NCBI GenBank assembly: GCA_036852015.1
Contig: JAANDG010000169.1
Span: forward strand, 62,001 to 126,000
Source of the DNA: Pelodera strongyloides
Taxonomy: Eukaryota > Nematoda > Chromadorea > Rhabditida > Rhabditidae
Length of the DNA: 64,000 bases
Direction of reading: 5' to 3'
A program made the translations under genes and the position numbers. The notes beneath the pieces are model-generated. The model had not been told where the DNA came from, ran no database searches, and worked only from the letters and a program-made list of their open reading frames with translations. Positions 24,045 to 36,300 of the stretch are shown here, one piece after another. Each line of letters begins with the position of its first letter. Position 1 is the first letter of the stretch.

Positions 24045-25310
24045 GATAAGTGAATGGGATTTTTCTTTTTTCTTTTTTCTTATGAGCTAGCTATTGGTTT
24101 GTTATAATCTGCCCCCAGTACCGTACGTAGTCATGTCCCCCTTATAGATGCGATGTGGTGTAACAACCGCTCACACAATTATCTGTGATAGTGTAGTACT
24201 GGATAACCTATATTAAATATGTTGGTATTATTACAAAGAAAACAGTGACCCAAATCGACCCATAACATATACATATTTATCGAAGTCCGTTAGACGTTTT
24301 GTTGTATACTTCTTGCTTGTGCACAAACACAAAAACATTGATAACAATTTATTCAACACTCATAATTATTGATTATTACTATTTAATATTTCTGAATATT
24401 ATATTAATTTATTATACATTGATTGTTGGTCGCTTAATTATTATTCGTCATGTTTCGAAATCAGTTTTATGTATGTTTTACTTACTAATTAAATGTCGTT
24501 ATATCGATCTCTTGATTAGTTTTTTTTACGAATAAACGTTTGCCATTTCGTTGTGTTTAATTTAATATGATGATAATCACAGTCACTTCGAAATTTAGTA
24601 GAAATATAGGTTGATTGGAGATGGTATACTCTGGGAAAACTCGGGTGTTTCGCGCCGTGAATATGGTGCGAAAATGTCGCGCGGCGAGACGCCGGCACAC
24701 CTGCTATTTATCATCACTGAATTCCTCGCGGCACATTGTATAAGCTTCATGCTCTACCGCGGAGGAAACTTGAGGAAAATATTATGTTATTACGCTTGCT
24801 TCAACAACTTGTATGGCCTGGTAAACCAAACAAATACAGTTCATTTTGGTTTTAACGCATTGTTAGTTCTATTTTATTTATAAGTTAGAAGACCAATAAA
24901 ACTATATGAAAACCATAATTATTGGTTAACATTACTTATTTTACTCCATTTGCAGTCTAGAAAAAGCAATTTGTTGTGCTGTGGAAATAAAAAATTGACA
25001 ATAGGTCAAGCAACTGGTTTCTGTGAAATTATTGTAGAAACTGGTATAAAACACGTTTTTTGAATTACACAAAAACATCAAGAAAATTATCTATGAATTT
25101 CTGTACTCAATTCACTAGCGCTGTTTATTCACCACCGACCATTATTCGGCACAAGATTCTTGTGTTATACAATCTTATTTTAAAGTATAATTTATCGATT
25201 CGCTTTCTACAAACAGCTGGTGCTGGTGGACAAACAGTCCGTAAAGCAGACCGAAAAAATCTATTCAATAATCTGACTACCGTCCAGCAGCCATCTCAGC
25301 TACAGTAAGA
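24045..25310. other. cdo-1 3' flank and intergenic region
   Basis: AT-rich, with no supported exon. Candidate poly(A) signal AATAAA at 24531-24536. A small GC-rich island at 24640-24740 contains an open frame with no recognisable domain. A 3' splice-like CTACAG ends just before the ATG of the collagen-like locus at 25311. Confidence 0.4.
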
Positions 25311-26985
25311 ATGAAGCTGCAAGACCACTGCTTCATAATAATCCCTTTATACCTCTGCACTGTGTTTCTATGCGTTTCCTTCTATACGGTATACGATTTC
25401 TTCGACGAAATTGAAGAATTCAAAGGGAATATTCAGAAAGACCTGGATGATTTTTCGGTGAGCTTTTACGTTTATTTGTGGGCACTCAACACTGACGAAG
25501 GCGAGAAAGCGGCGCGTATTCGGCGGGCAACCGGGCACGCCAGATCCACGCCGCGCGCACCGTAAGAAATCTGTCCTAGTTGAAACTCACAAACAGAAAT
25601 GGGCGGTTTATTACAACAAGTATAAACCACATGAAATATTTTGTTAGGACAAACAATAAGACCTAGAGAACTATAAGACTTACAAAATTAAATGATAATT
25701 TTAATAATTATGTAGATTTATGCAATCTCAGCGCTAGAGATAATGCATGATGTATCTCCACCAAAAGGCAACCAAAAAAAAAGAAATTTCGATGCCATTG
25801 TACGACTGAGAAGTGGAGAGGTGGGAATTACTTTGTCTCGTTTTTGTTACTTCTATAAATTGGTGTTTCTAGATTGTTCACCTTTTACGGTAGTATGTGT
25901 GTATGCGTTCATGACGATGTTTCTCGCGCACGCTAGTTGCTGTATTTCAAAGTGGCGTGAGCTAGGCACATGAACAAACACAATATCGCTATGCCGAATT
26001 CCTCTCACATAAATCACAGAAACTTTCAGCGTGTGCCTGGTACGTGTGCCTGGGAATGTGTGCCTGGTCTCGAACTAAAAATACAGATAATCATAGGATA
26101 TTTTCAGTCAAAATCGTTTTCGGGATGGCCAATAAATGAACCGATACCAAATATTGATGTAAAGATTAATATACCTCATGACACGCTTCCAAACTGTAAT
26201 TTCACGATGTTACCAGGGTTGGTTTTTCTTGTTTCTTTCCATAGCTGGGAGAATGCATGTTCACGAGTACCTATATGACGATGTGCTGTTTATTGCTCTC
26301 AAAACTCGTGCAGTTCTATGGAAATCAGTTTATTTTGAGGGCTGTGAAAATCGCTATTTGATTATATCTAATTAACTTGTTTTCAGCAGGCAAGGTGAGA
26401 ATCAAGACATAATGCGTCCACGCTGCCCGCATGGACCTCCTGGGCCTCCTGGACCCGTGGGTCACCAGGAGCTCCAGGAAAGGCAGGAGAAGCCGGAAGT
26501 GAGTTATGGCCTTCTGAATGCTTATTTTTTTTTGTAAATGAAGATAATTATATTCAATTGTAAGGCTAACGCCGCCTGAGGGGGCTTTCCATTATTGAAA
26601 TAAGATTGCATGAAACTCCCGAAACGTATCTTCCAAGTTTCCATGGTTTATGTTGTGCAAACGAAAACGCATGCTTTCGAAACGTGGCCTACTTATACCA
26701 AACGCCTGAAACGTAAAAGGAGATGTTCAAAATACGTTTCAATATATGATCTCGGCGGACGTGTATACATTTCTGTTATGATTTATCGAAACTTGATGAA
26801 AGGGCTTTTCTCTGTTATATAATAAAATGTTTATTGCTTGAGCTATGCAAATCAGGCTTTGTAAATGTGAAATGTTCAGCTTCTGGACAGCCTGGGTCGA
26901 TCCGTCGACAATGATTACAGAAGATAAGCAGAGGCACCAGAACCCAAGAAGAGGAATGAAGCCAGCTCAACAGGGCGAATATCAA
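25311..26985 (+). pseudogene. Cuticle-collagen-like gene, apparently broken
   Basis: The first exon (25311-25457) encodes a hydrophobic segment followed by VYDFFDEIEEFKGNIQKDL, resembling the N-terminal region of nematode cuticle collagens (membrane anchor plus Col_cuticle_N-like helix). A second in-phase exon (25716-25820) could follow (IYAISALEIMHDV). A Gly-X-Y exon lies at about 26387-26498 (CPHGPPGPPGPVG). Near 26460 the Gly-X-Y frame shifts by one base: the downstream half reads SPGAPGKAGEAG only in the next frame. Further collagen-like remnants with stop codons are seen at about 26876-26985. There are far too few Gly-X-Y triplets for a working cuticle collagen. It is either a decaying pseudogene or a gene hit by assembly indels; the phase between exons 2 and 3 does not join. 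Confidence 0.55.
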
Positions 26986-28756
26986 TCGATCACATTGTCA
27001 TACTACTCAAAGAAGAAATTATGTTCAAACGTCAAATTTCCTAACCTATAAAAGGACACCCTCTACCAAATTTCGTCAAAGGGGTGGTACTACTAGTCAA
27101 CGTTCCCCGAAAATGCAAATTTATTGGAATTTCTCCGTTTTTTAGACCCCGATAGGCATTCTTTGATCATAAAAATGCTCTCTTCTGAGGTGTAAAATAA
27201 TACTATCGAGAAATAATAACTTTCCCCGAAAAGATAGATTATTGACAAACGTGGAAAATATTCCACTTCTTTTCGCTAAAGTTTTTATTAGCATTTTTGA
27301 TATTTTTCAACGTTTTCAGTGCATTTATGTACTGATACAATTTTGTTAGAATTTTAAAATTGTAGAATCTTACGTTATACTATGCGGTTATACCTGTGTC
27401 AAACATAAAACGCATACTATTTAGAGTTCTCCCTTGGTTCCAGAGTTCTTTAGAGTTCTGAATGTATTATTTTTTTGTGTCGTATATACCGAAAGAAAAA
27501 CAGTTTTCACAGATAATATGTGAAAAATATTGTAAATCGTTGGAATTATCGTGGATTGCTGCCAGGGAAAGAAATAATAAAAATTTCAGGTGAAAACCAA
27601 CAAATTTATCATTTCGAAAGATCCATTTTGTAGTACAAGAAAGCGTCGGTCAAACATTTATTTCTCGACGAACACAAAAAGATAAAGTTCTAAGGTTGCT
27701 TATTTCTAGCCAAAATTTTCGCTATCAGACACCAGGAAAAACCGTAAAATCCTCTCAACTTGAGTCCCTTATCACAATAAAATTCCCTCCTTTTTATGCA
27801 TTACGCTGTCCAGTTGAACACTTTATGTTGTATCAATATAGTATGTATAGCAGTTTCAATTCATCAGTACTGACAGTACCTTAGCATACAGTGATGCAAT
27901 TTACGCAACAGTAACAGTAACATGCTCTTGTGTAAATCTTTAGAGATGTAAGTTTTTATTAGACTCCTTATTAAATTCTCAGAGAGTACATTATAAGTAA
28001 GTCGTTCATGTTCAAAAATAACTTTGCGTTGACTTACATGACATAAAAGTATCCATCTATAGGTCTATAGTAAGAGACACAGTTTATTTTTGCTTTCTTG
28101 GACGATCGATTTACGTGCATGTCAATGATTTCAGTTACAATAATACAAAAACTATCTTTGTAAATGAGTGTTCCACGTATTCAACTGTATTCAAATTTCA
28201 AATCTGAATGTTTTGTCCAATGTCTTTTCTATTTGAAAGTGACTGTCCTTATGATGAAGCAATCTCATTGTTCTCCCTTTCTTTTTGTCGCATCTATTTT
28301 GTTTCAGTTGCATTCCCTTTAATTGTAAAGATAAAAGAAGAACCGTTGCTTTGAAGTGTGAAATATTCTCACATTAGTTTATATTATGGGATTAATTGTA
28401 CTTACTGTGGATTATTGGGTTCACGTCTTACACATGGGTAGCACATGTGCTACTTTTGTCCTTTTGAGGTCTTATTTGAATGAAAGACCACCCAGATGGG
28501 ACAAAAGAATAGTTTCAAACGATAGTCTTTAAATAGTTGAAAAGTTTCTGTCTCTCATCTGTCTGGGAATAAAATAGTGAATATGTTTTCCCCTCCGTAA
28601 TTTTTTAAATCACGCAAAAATATTAAAAAAAAAAACACAACGTAATTTCTATAAAAGTTCCATTCTACACTACACCATCTTTCCTTAGAATTAGAATTAG
28701 ATCCACATTATGTGAATCAAGTTGCCAAGATATGCGCATATTTTTTTTTCCAAAAA

Positions 28757-28828
28757 AAAACCCGGATATGACCCCGATCAAGGCCGGATTTTTTGAGGGT
28801 CTTGATCGGGGCCATATCGGGGTTTTTG
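28757..28828. repeat. Hairpin-forming inverted repeat
   Basis: Arms around AAACCCGGATATGACCCCGA and its inverse copy (TCGGGGCCATATCGGGGTTT) are separated by about 30 nt. Intergenic; no transcript evidence in the sequence. Confidence 0.6.
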
Positions 28829-29550
28829 GTTTTCCATGTACTCATTACCTAACTGTATTTAATTTACACTTCTTACAGTGTTAATTATGCACATGTGCAG
28901 GTCACATTTACGGGGATATAAGATCTACAGTTGTTTACAGGATTATGAAAAAAATAGTGAACTTTCGTGGGAAACTTATTTGTTTTTGTCCATTTTTTTG
29001 TCGACGACTCCCACGGTCCGGGTGCTGGAGGGAGACTGCTTCCTACAGTATACAAAGGATTTGAGTTCAATTGAGTTCAAACTGGGAGACCGTGCTAGTC
29101 AACACCCAGCACAATGGGATACTATTTCACACCAGCTACTGAATACAGTAGGTTACGAAGTATTCATTTAGGCTCCGCCCACTTGGCTACTGCCCGAATA
29201 AGCACGATCATAGTTGATTTTCCTATAAGCGAGTAGTGGTTTCTTATGAACGGGATCATCTTTATTACCTCTTGCCTTAGCTATGGTAAAGGGTTAAAAA
29301 TTTATTTGAACCGCTAAATTACAATTGGATGACTGTATGCATTTTACAGTAGAAAATAAACCAAAGATTTTATCTGGTAAATTTCAAATCGATAGGATAT
29401 ATAGCGGACGCTACAGTAGGATGTATAGTGTTCCGCCCCTTTTGTTGTTTGTAGTTTCAGATTTTTGAATTTTTTTTTCGTTTTTTCCAGCGTCGCTGCC
29501 ATCTTTTTACTATTTGGTTAGTTTTGTGTATTGTTACTCTAATCTGTAAC

Positions 29551-29598
29551 GTGTTCAACAGGTTTATCATGTTCGTGTTCAACAGGTTTATCATGTTC
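29551..29598 (+). repeat. 24-nt tandem duplication
   Basis: Two perfect adjacent copies of a 24-nt unit starting GTGTTCAACAGG. Intergenic. Confidence 0.9.
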
Positions 29599-30394
29599 GG
29601 GGCCCTTTGCGCGATTTCCAAACCCTGTCTGACAAGATAATGGTCCTTCCAAGGAACATTTTTTTCTCAAGTTTAGAAGTGATACATTCGATGAATCATT
29701 TAATGCATTCGATTATCAGTTTCCGATAACTTGCGTGAGACAACTGGTAGTTGGGCAATACACTGATTCACTCATTATATCGTTTCGTTACATATTTACA
29801 GCTCTTATTTCCTAATTGTTGGCTCTATAACTATATTATACAGACTAGTTCAGGGAAACTGTTCACAGTCTTTGGAACTTTCCCTTATGGTGTTTACTTT
29901 TTCTTCTTTTGCCCGGGACCATCTCTTATTGAATAGTACAAATATTTTGCAGTGTTCTTTCCTCAGTCAGCATTTCCTTGCATGTCTGAAATGCCTTATC
30001 ACTTATTCTCGCCTTCCTTCTTGTTGTTTAACCCGCAGGTTTTATCTCAAAATTTTGCTCCTCTCGCCCAGACCTCTTCATTTTTCTGGAATTTTCTTGT
30101 GTACAGTCAACAGTCAACGATATTACGTTCTTGGTCATTTGAAAAATGAAGTCCACTGTGCACCGTCTTCCGTCTTATAGTCTTATTGTTGGCATTTTAA
30201 AACCTTACACATGGGAGACATCGACATGTAACAAGTAGCGGTTTTCTTTTATTTCCTATTTTCTGGGGTTTCTTATTATTTTCCCGTGCCGACACAGATG
30301 CATTCGATGAATCGATTATTTTTCTTCAACTCACAATTAATATATTTTTGCTTTTTTTTTATTGTATTAATCGTCAGTCAATCATTCCAGGTGC

Positions 30395-33300
30395 ATGAAT
30401 TTACGGTGGTGTGCACTCGGTCTGCTTGTTGCAGTGACGCAGGCCGCATGGGTTAGTTTCCGTTTAGAATACTTTCATTTGTTTGTTTGCTCGGGCTCTG
30501 CAGAAAAACTTGAAATTGTTTGTTGTTCTGAATTGTTGATCAGTGACTAACAGACTAACTCCACAACACTTAAGCGTAGAGTTTTCCTTTTGGTTGTGTA
30601 GTAGTGGTAATAAATCTGCGAATTTGTCTAATTGTCGTTTTAGAGTTATGTAAAATTACGGTATCAAAATCTAGGGATAGACCACAGAGGAACCAGCTGC
30701 CGTTTAAATACCCATCGGCCATGACGCTACGGTTACGGTACCCTACATCCGCATTTTAGGTTGGTGAGGAGTACTGGACTACAGTAGGATACGATGGCAG
30801 TCTGAAGGATGGTCGTACGGAAGCTGATTTCTTGGACATCCCTAATGGAGAGGGCGGGGAACTCAGGGGATGGGTCGGATTCTGGTAGGCAATGTTTGGC
30901 ATGCTTCTTTATGGGGAAAAATTCCCGTTACCAGCGCGAGAGCCTGCATGTACCCGGGACCCGTGTCTGCATGCATTGAGATTTCTGGGATGCTCCCGGG
31001 CGGGAGTCCTCTCTTCTGGGGCATTTATTACACCACCATCCGTCGATCCTGTTTATAGGAAATCTGGTGGGAATGATGATCCGTGAGTTTCGTGAAAGTC
31101 CATGGTAAATATTCGGTCCGTCTTGTCTTTTGTTCTTTCCCATTACCTACCACTAACCTTGTCACTCCTGTTTCAGTGGGGGAAAAGTCCCTTTGGCTGG
31201 GAATCTCGTGGGGAATCGTATGGGGGGGCCCCGTAGTTCCCAGTCCCAGTGTTATTCGTGTCTGTAACAATATGACGTATTACCCACTGTTACCGTTTCT
31301 TTTATGACCTCTATTATGGGAAGCATCTCCCGGGTTTCCCATGGAATATTTGGATCCTCTTTTAATATATCTCTATGTTCCTTTTATAAATTGCAATCAA
31401 GTATGTTATGTTCTTAGGATCACGCGCTCAAAGTATGGAACTCACTTTGAATCATTCGGACATGTCTTCAGAAGGGATGACGGAAGGGTGGGCATTTATT
31501 ATTATTAATTAATCAATATTATCGATATCGATCTAAAAATCAGTAATTGAAGCTCGTTGCTCGTTTATTTTTATAGCGTATGACAATAAGACTCATAGTT
31601 TTTGTGATTTCTTGAATCCGTTTTGGTTTTGGGCCCGGTGTGCACTACCAGGCTATGGTTTCATGTCATTGTTTGGCCGAACTACTAATAACACCAATGA
31701 TGATAAATAGATAATTAAACAAATAAGGATAATAGTGTAATATTAATGAATTTAGATCTGTGGTTGGTTCGTTGGCTATGAAAGGGAAATTGTTGAGGCC
31801 TGTGGCGGTTTCCGAGTCCTTTCCAAGAACAGGAGAAATCCACACGAACCGTCGCCGTGAGTTTCAGCATTGATTATTTGTGATTATTGATTTTTGTGTT
31901 CTCTGCAATGTTCGGATGAAATTTGTTTCAACATTTCTGTACAATTTGTTAACAGCTGGTTGTCCAGCTGTTAATTAGTTGTTCGATTTAGTACTCTCAC
32001 TGTTCAATGTTCATTATTCGTTTTTATCTTTCATCTTTGGGAGCATCTAAAGGTTCCTTACTAGCTAACTTCTTTGTTGCCAGTTGGAATAAGCGCTCTA
32101 GTGATCTGGTGGATTATTAAATGATAAAACTCTTTTGTTATGTGACGCTTCGTATAGTAACAAAGTGTTCCTTTTTCCTTTGTTGCTTTTGGATTAGACT
32201 TAGACGTCTTTTTTGCAACATTTCTTATCAGAATACGTAAGCAACAGCGACTGTATAACTGTACCGAACTTGGTCATGGGTCACACCTATTTGCGGATGC
32301 GAAGGATTGTTGTGAATCCTAGAGATTAGGTATTAAGTTAGTGAAGACGTCTCAGATCAGTGTTGTCACTGTACATTATCGTCGTTTTGTAGCATAGCCA
32401 TATCGATTGACAATGACAATACGTGATTAAAGTCCTGTATTGACAGTCTGTATCTGTCTAGCGTGATATTGACAGTTTATGGAAGGCATGGGCAGACGCA
32501 GACTGCTATGTTCCTCATTCGCAGTTTAGCGGTAATCGTAATCCCACGTTTCCTCCCAAACAAGCGGGAAACGCGGGATTCGGTTCTTAGTGCGAGCGCT
32601 AATTAGGGGAATTGCGGATAACACAAGGCCTTGCCTAATGTTTAATTGCGGGACATGATTGGCTAATCTGTCAGGAAACATGCGACTTTTCTTCTTGCGT
32701 GGGATTGGGTGCTAGTCTGCCAGGAAACGCGGGATTTGTTTTTGTTTCGTGGGAAACGTGCAGTAGAAGAACAGAGTGGTTACCCGTGGTCTGGAAGGGA
32801 CCTAGACCCTACGGTCTCAGGCGCGCAGCGCGCAACTGATAACCGCTTCCGCGGAAAAGAGATGGCTTTTTAACATGGGAAAGGCGAAGACGCAGAAAAG
32901 AGGTTTCTCTATGTCTCGAATTTTTCAATGCAAATTTGCAATCTTTTCCAGCGGACGCGGTTACGCATTTCCGCGCTGTGCGCCTGAAGGCCAGAGCCGA
33001 GAGGAAATTAGTGACTGATGTGAAACTATGAATTGAATCATTGCGTGTCTGTAAATTGAGTATCTGAGTTGTGGGATCAAGCTTGAAGTTGACCCTTGCC
33101 CTTGTGTGATATCGGCTTGGTGTGTGCTTTGTATTTTCACTGGATTTTCTTTCTCGCTATTTATTTATTAACAAAAACCAATGTCTCACATTTAGTTTCC
33201 AATGGATTCCCGCTTCGTCTGCCACAAAAGGAAACACAGTTGGGTTCCACAAACACCGTGTGGGAAAGTATTCGATTCCGAATGGAGACGTGGGTCTTTG

Positions 33301-36300
33301 TTCTGTAGTTCAAGGGAGGGGCGTGTCAAGGAATCGTTGTCAGAAGGCGCTTGGGCTTGTCATGAACTGTAATAATGTAATATGAACAAGGGACTCATCA
33401 AGTAATGTTGACGAAAAAGGCGTGTCAAGTAATGTTGACGAAAAAGGCGTGTCACGTAAAAATGGTGTGTCAGATAACGTCGAGGTGTTTAACTGTGAAA
33501 GAAGTTGCAGGTGATTATCGGCGATGCTGTCCTGGAAAATCAGAGGAAGGGAGTGCAGTCCGGTTTCTTGGGAGTCGATCCGAGAGACACTGCCACCGGA
33601 GTCGTTAGTGTGAGTTTTCTGAGTTTTATTTTCAAATGCAAGAACTAACTAGTTCGCCGAGTAACTATATTTCCTTGGTTATTTGTTTAATGATCATTGT
33701 GCCCATTTTTCACTGTACTAATGCATTTTCTGAAGTTGTTCAAGCTGGTCAGTCCGTTGAGTATTTCACTTGCACACAACTTGAACTTGTGTAAGCCACA
33801 CTTCCACTAAGCGCATTGTTTCCGGGAGAATGCATGGGCGTGTGTAGTCTCACGTAGTAATCTTCTCAACGTCAGATTAACGTTGAAACTTTTCCTTTGA
33901 TAACGACTAACGAGTGACTAAGCACCTAAAAGGAAACTGCGATTTGTTCATTTGTAGCCGGAGCCGGCTTTGTTGTAGGTTTGGGAATTATGGTGTATGG
34001 CAAGGGGTGTATCTGGTGAAAAATGTGAGCGACACGGAACATAGGTCCATCCTTAATTGTCTCTAAGGATGTAAAGATACTGAGTAGAGTACTAGTCTTC
34101 GCAGCCCGCGAGCGGCCGCGACTGACACGGTTGTCTGAAGCAAGGGGAGAAAACTACCCCGAGAATAAGTTGTGGTTGTAAAATTGTACCATGCCCCATG
34201 CCTAACGTCTTTACCTCCTCGAGGCTTTGTCAATTTCTAATAGTTAATGAAGGGATACTGAAGAGTACGGGCGATCATTAGCTATAGGTAGTTTCATACG
34301 TAAATGTGAAGCAAGCCGTTGTGTTTAGGTGAAGGCCCCTGAGTTTTCGGGTCGTGTGTGGATCCTGCAGAAGAACACTCCCGATGTCCCTCCTGAGAGA
34401 ACTGCATCCTACCAGGTATTTTAGTACGCTAGTTGGTTTGAGAAACATTTGTGTGCTTTGTTTATAAAGCGCCATTAGAGGGAGAGGAGGGAGAACGTGA
34501 AAATATCAGTTTGTTTATCAAATGTATGTTTCACTTTTCATATGCTTTTTTGATCTGGTCCTGTAGAAGAAGCCCGTAAGATGTCGGGAAGTTTACGGAA
34601 ATAGGAACGTCTCATTTTAAGAAGCGAAATACCAGCCAGTTTTTGAAACGCGTCTCAAATACCTGCACTCTTATGCATTTGTGGGGTCGAACTTGGGTCT
34701 ATTTTTTATTCTAATTTATTCTCATTTGCATATGATGCATAAGGAAGCAGGGGTACGCGATACGTTTCAAAAACCGGCCTGTATTTCGCTTTAAGAAGCG
34801 AATTTCTAGGAATCTTACCGTTTCCCTCAGGGCCAGGAACCATCGCGACAGAATATCGGAAATGGTGCTTATCCTGTAAGTTAAACATTCTCATTTTTTC
34901 CTCTAAGTTTAACGTAAATGAAGTGGAACATAGAACACGATGTTATGTCCTCTAAATACTTTGAATTTGGATTCTTCCCCCAGAGGCCGTATTCACCACT
35001 CAATTCCCCGTTTTTTTCTCCTCGTCTCTCACATTGTAATGCTATTTTCTGTCCCCAGGGACTATTTCCCGGAGCTCATCGGAGTGGTGCATACGGCCTC
35101 AGGTAATAATTCTCCTTCATTTAGGAACAACAACGACAGCCGCAGCCTCAGCAACCCCAACCTCATTCCATTGGGCAAGGAGCACAACCGGTAACGACTT
35201 TTCTTACGGTACAAGAGGAAAGGAAGAGAGAGAGAGTGGGGGAAGTCGGGAAGCGGCATGCATTTTGTGCCCTAAAACCCAATTTGCATAGGTTCACTAC
35301 CAACCACACCACGCTGCGGGATTCAATGGACATCCAATTCACAGAGAAAGAGAGCAACCGGGAGCACATGTATACCGTACCAAAGATGGATCTGAATTTG
35401 AGGTTGGTTTGCTTTGAGCTGAATTCAGGGGTATTGGTTGGTGCATTGAAACACGCAAACCACCTCCGGGTTGGTTTGAACCACCTCCGAAAGCAATTAG
35501 ACATTTATATATTTGAGTGAAACATGGTGTTTTATTAACAACGGTCTATCACTAAGCTAAGGAAACCACCTCCATTTACGCACGGAATTTATACCACCTG
35601 ATCATTGTAAGAATAAATAGGTGCCCATTCAGAATGTTCGGTATCTGTGTTGTGGGTGGAAGGGTGCAATAACAATAGTGTCTAATGATTACGTCCTGAT
35701 GCAGCAAGTAGACTTATATGAAGAAGATGTAATAAATTGAGTACCAATAATGATTCAGGATACACATTATTTTACAGCCTGTGCATCCTCAGGCCCAGCA
35801 TCGTCAGCCCGACGTGCCTGCCCCTGCTGTGGACTACCAGACTGTGAGACAAGTGGACCCAAGTGACCAGAGACTGGTCGACCCGAGGTCTAACCCAGAG
35901 GACTCGAGATATGATCCCAGGTTAGTAATGTGTATAGTGTGCCCCTGAGGCCGTAATCACCAACACGCAGGAAGCCCTCCCAGGTTAGTAATGTGTATAG
36001 TGTGCCCCTGAGGCCGTAATCACCAACACGCAGGAAGCCCTCCCTGGCCTCCCCAGGGAGCTAAAGACTACATAGAGAGTGCGAGAACAGAAGAGATTCA
36101 GAGCGCTGGTGGGAGGGTTCCCTCTGTGTTGGTGAATACGGCCTCTGTAGACTGTTGACTTTGTTTTCTTCAATCATTCAACTGGTTCAATTCAGAGAGT
36201 AACGACTAATTATACACACTTATTATCGACGTCGAATAGTTTTAATGTAACTGTAAAAATAGTCGAAGAACCTCTACTAATGGTTCATCAGTATGCGTTA

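Larger units (their letters stand above)
26986..30394. other. Intergenic, no gene seen
   Basis: AT-rich sequence without splice-consistent exons. It holds a short hairpin at about 28757-28828 and a 24-nt tandem duplication at 29551-29598. The end of the interval is presumably the outron/promoter of the secreted-protein gene, whose trans-splice-like acceptor ends at 30390. Confidence 0.5.

Noticed and set aside
24611..24883. 90-aa open frame with a hydrophobic segment
   Set aside because: No recognisable family, no flanking splice sites in phase, and it lies in the likely 3' flank of cdo-1.
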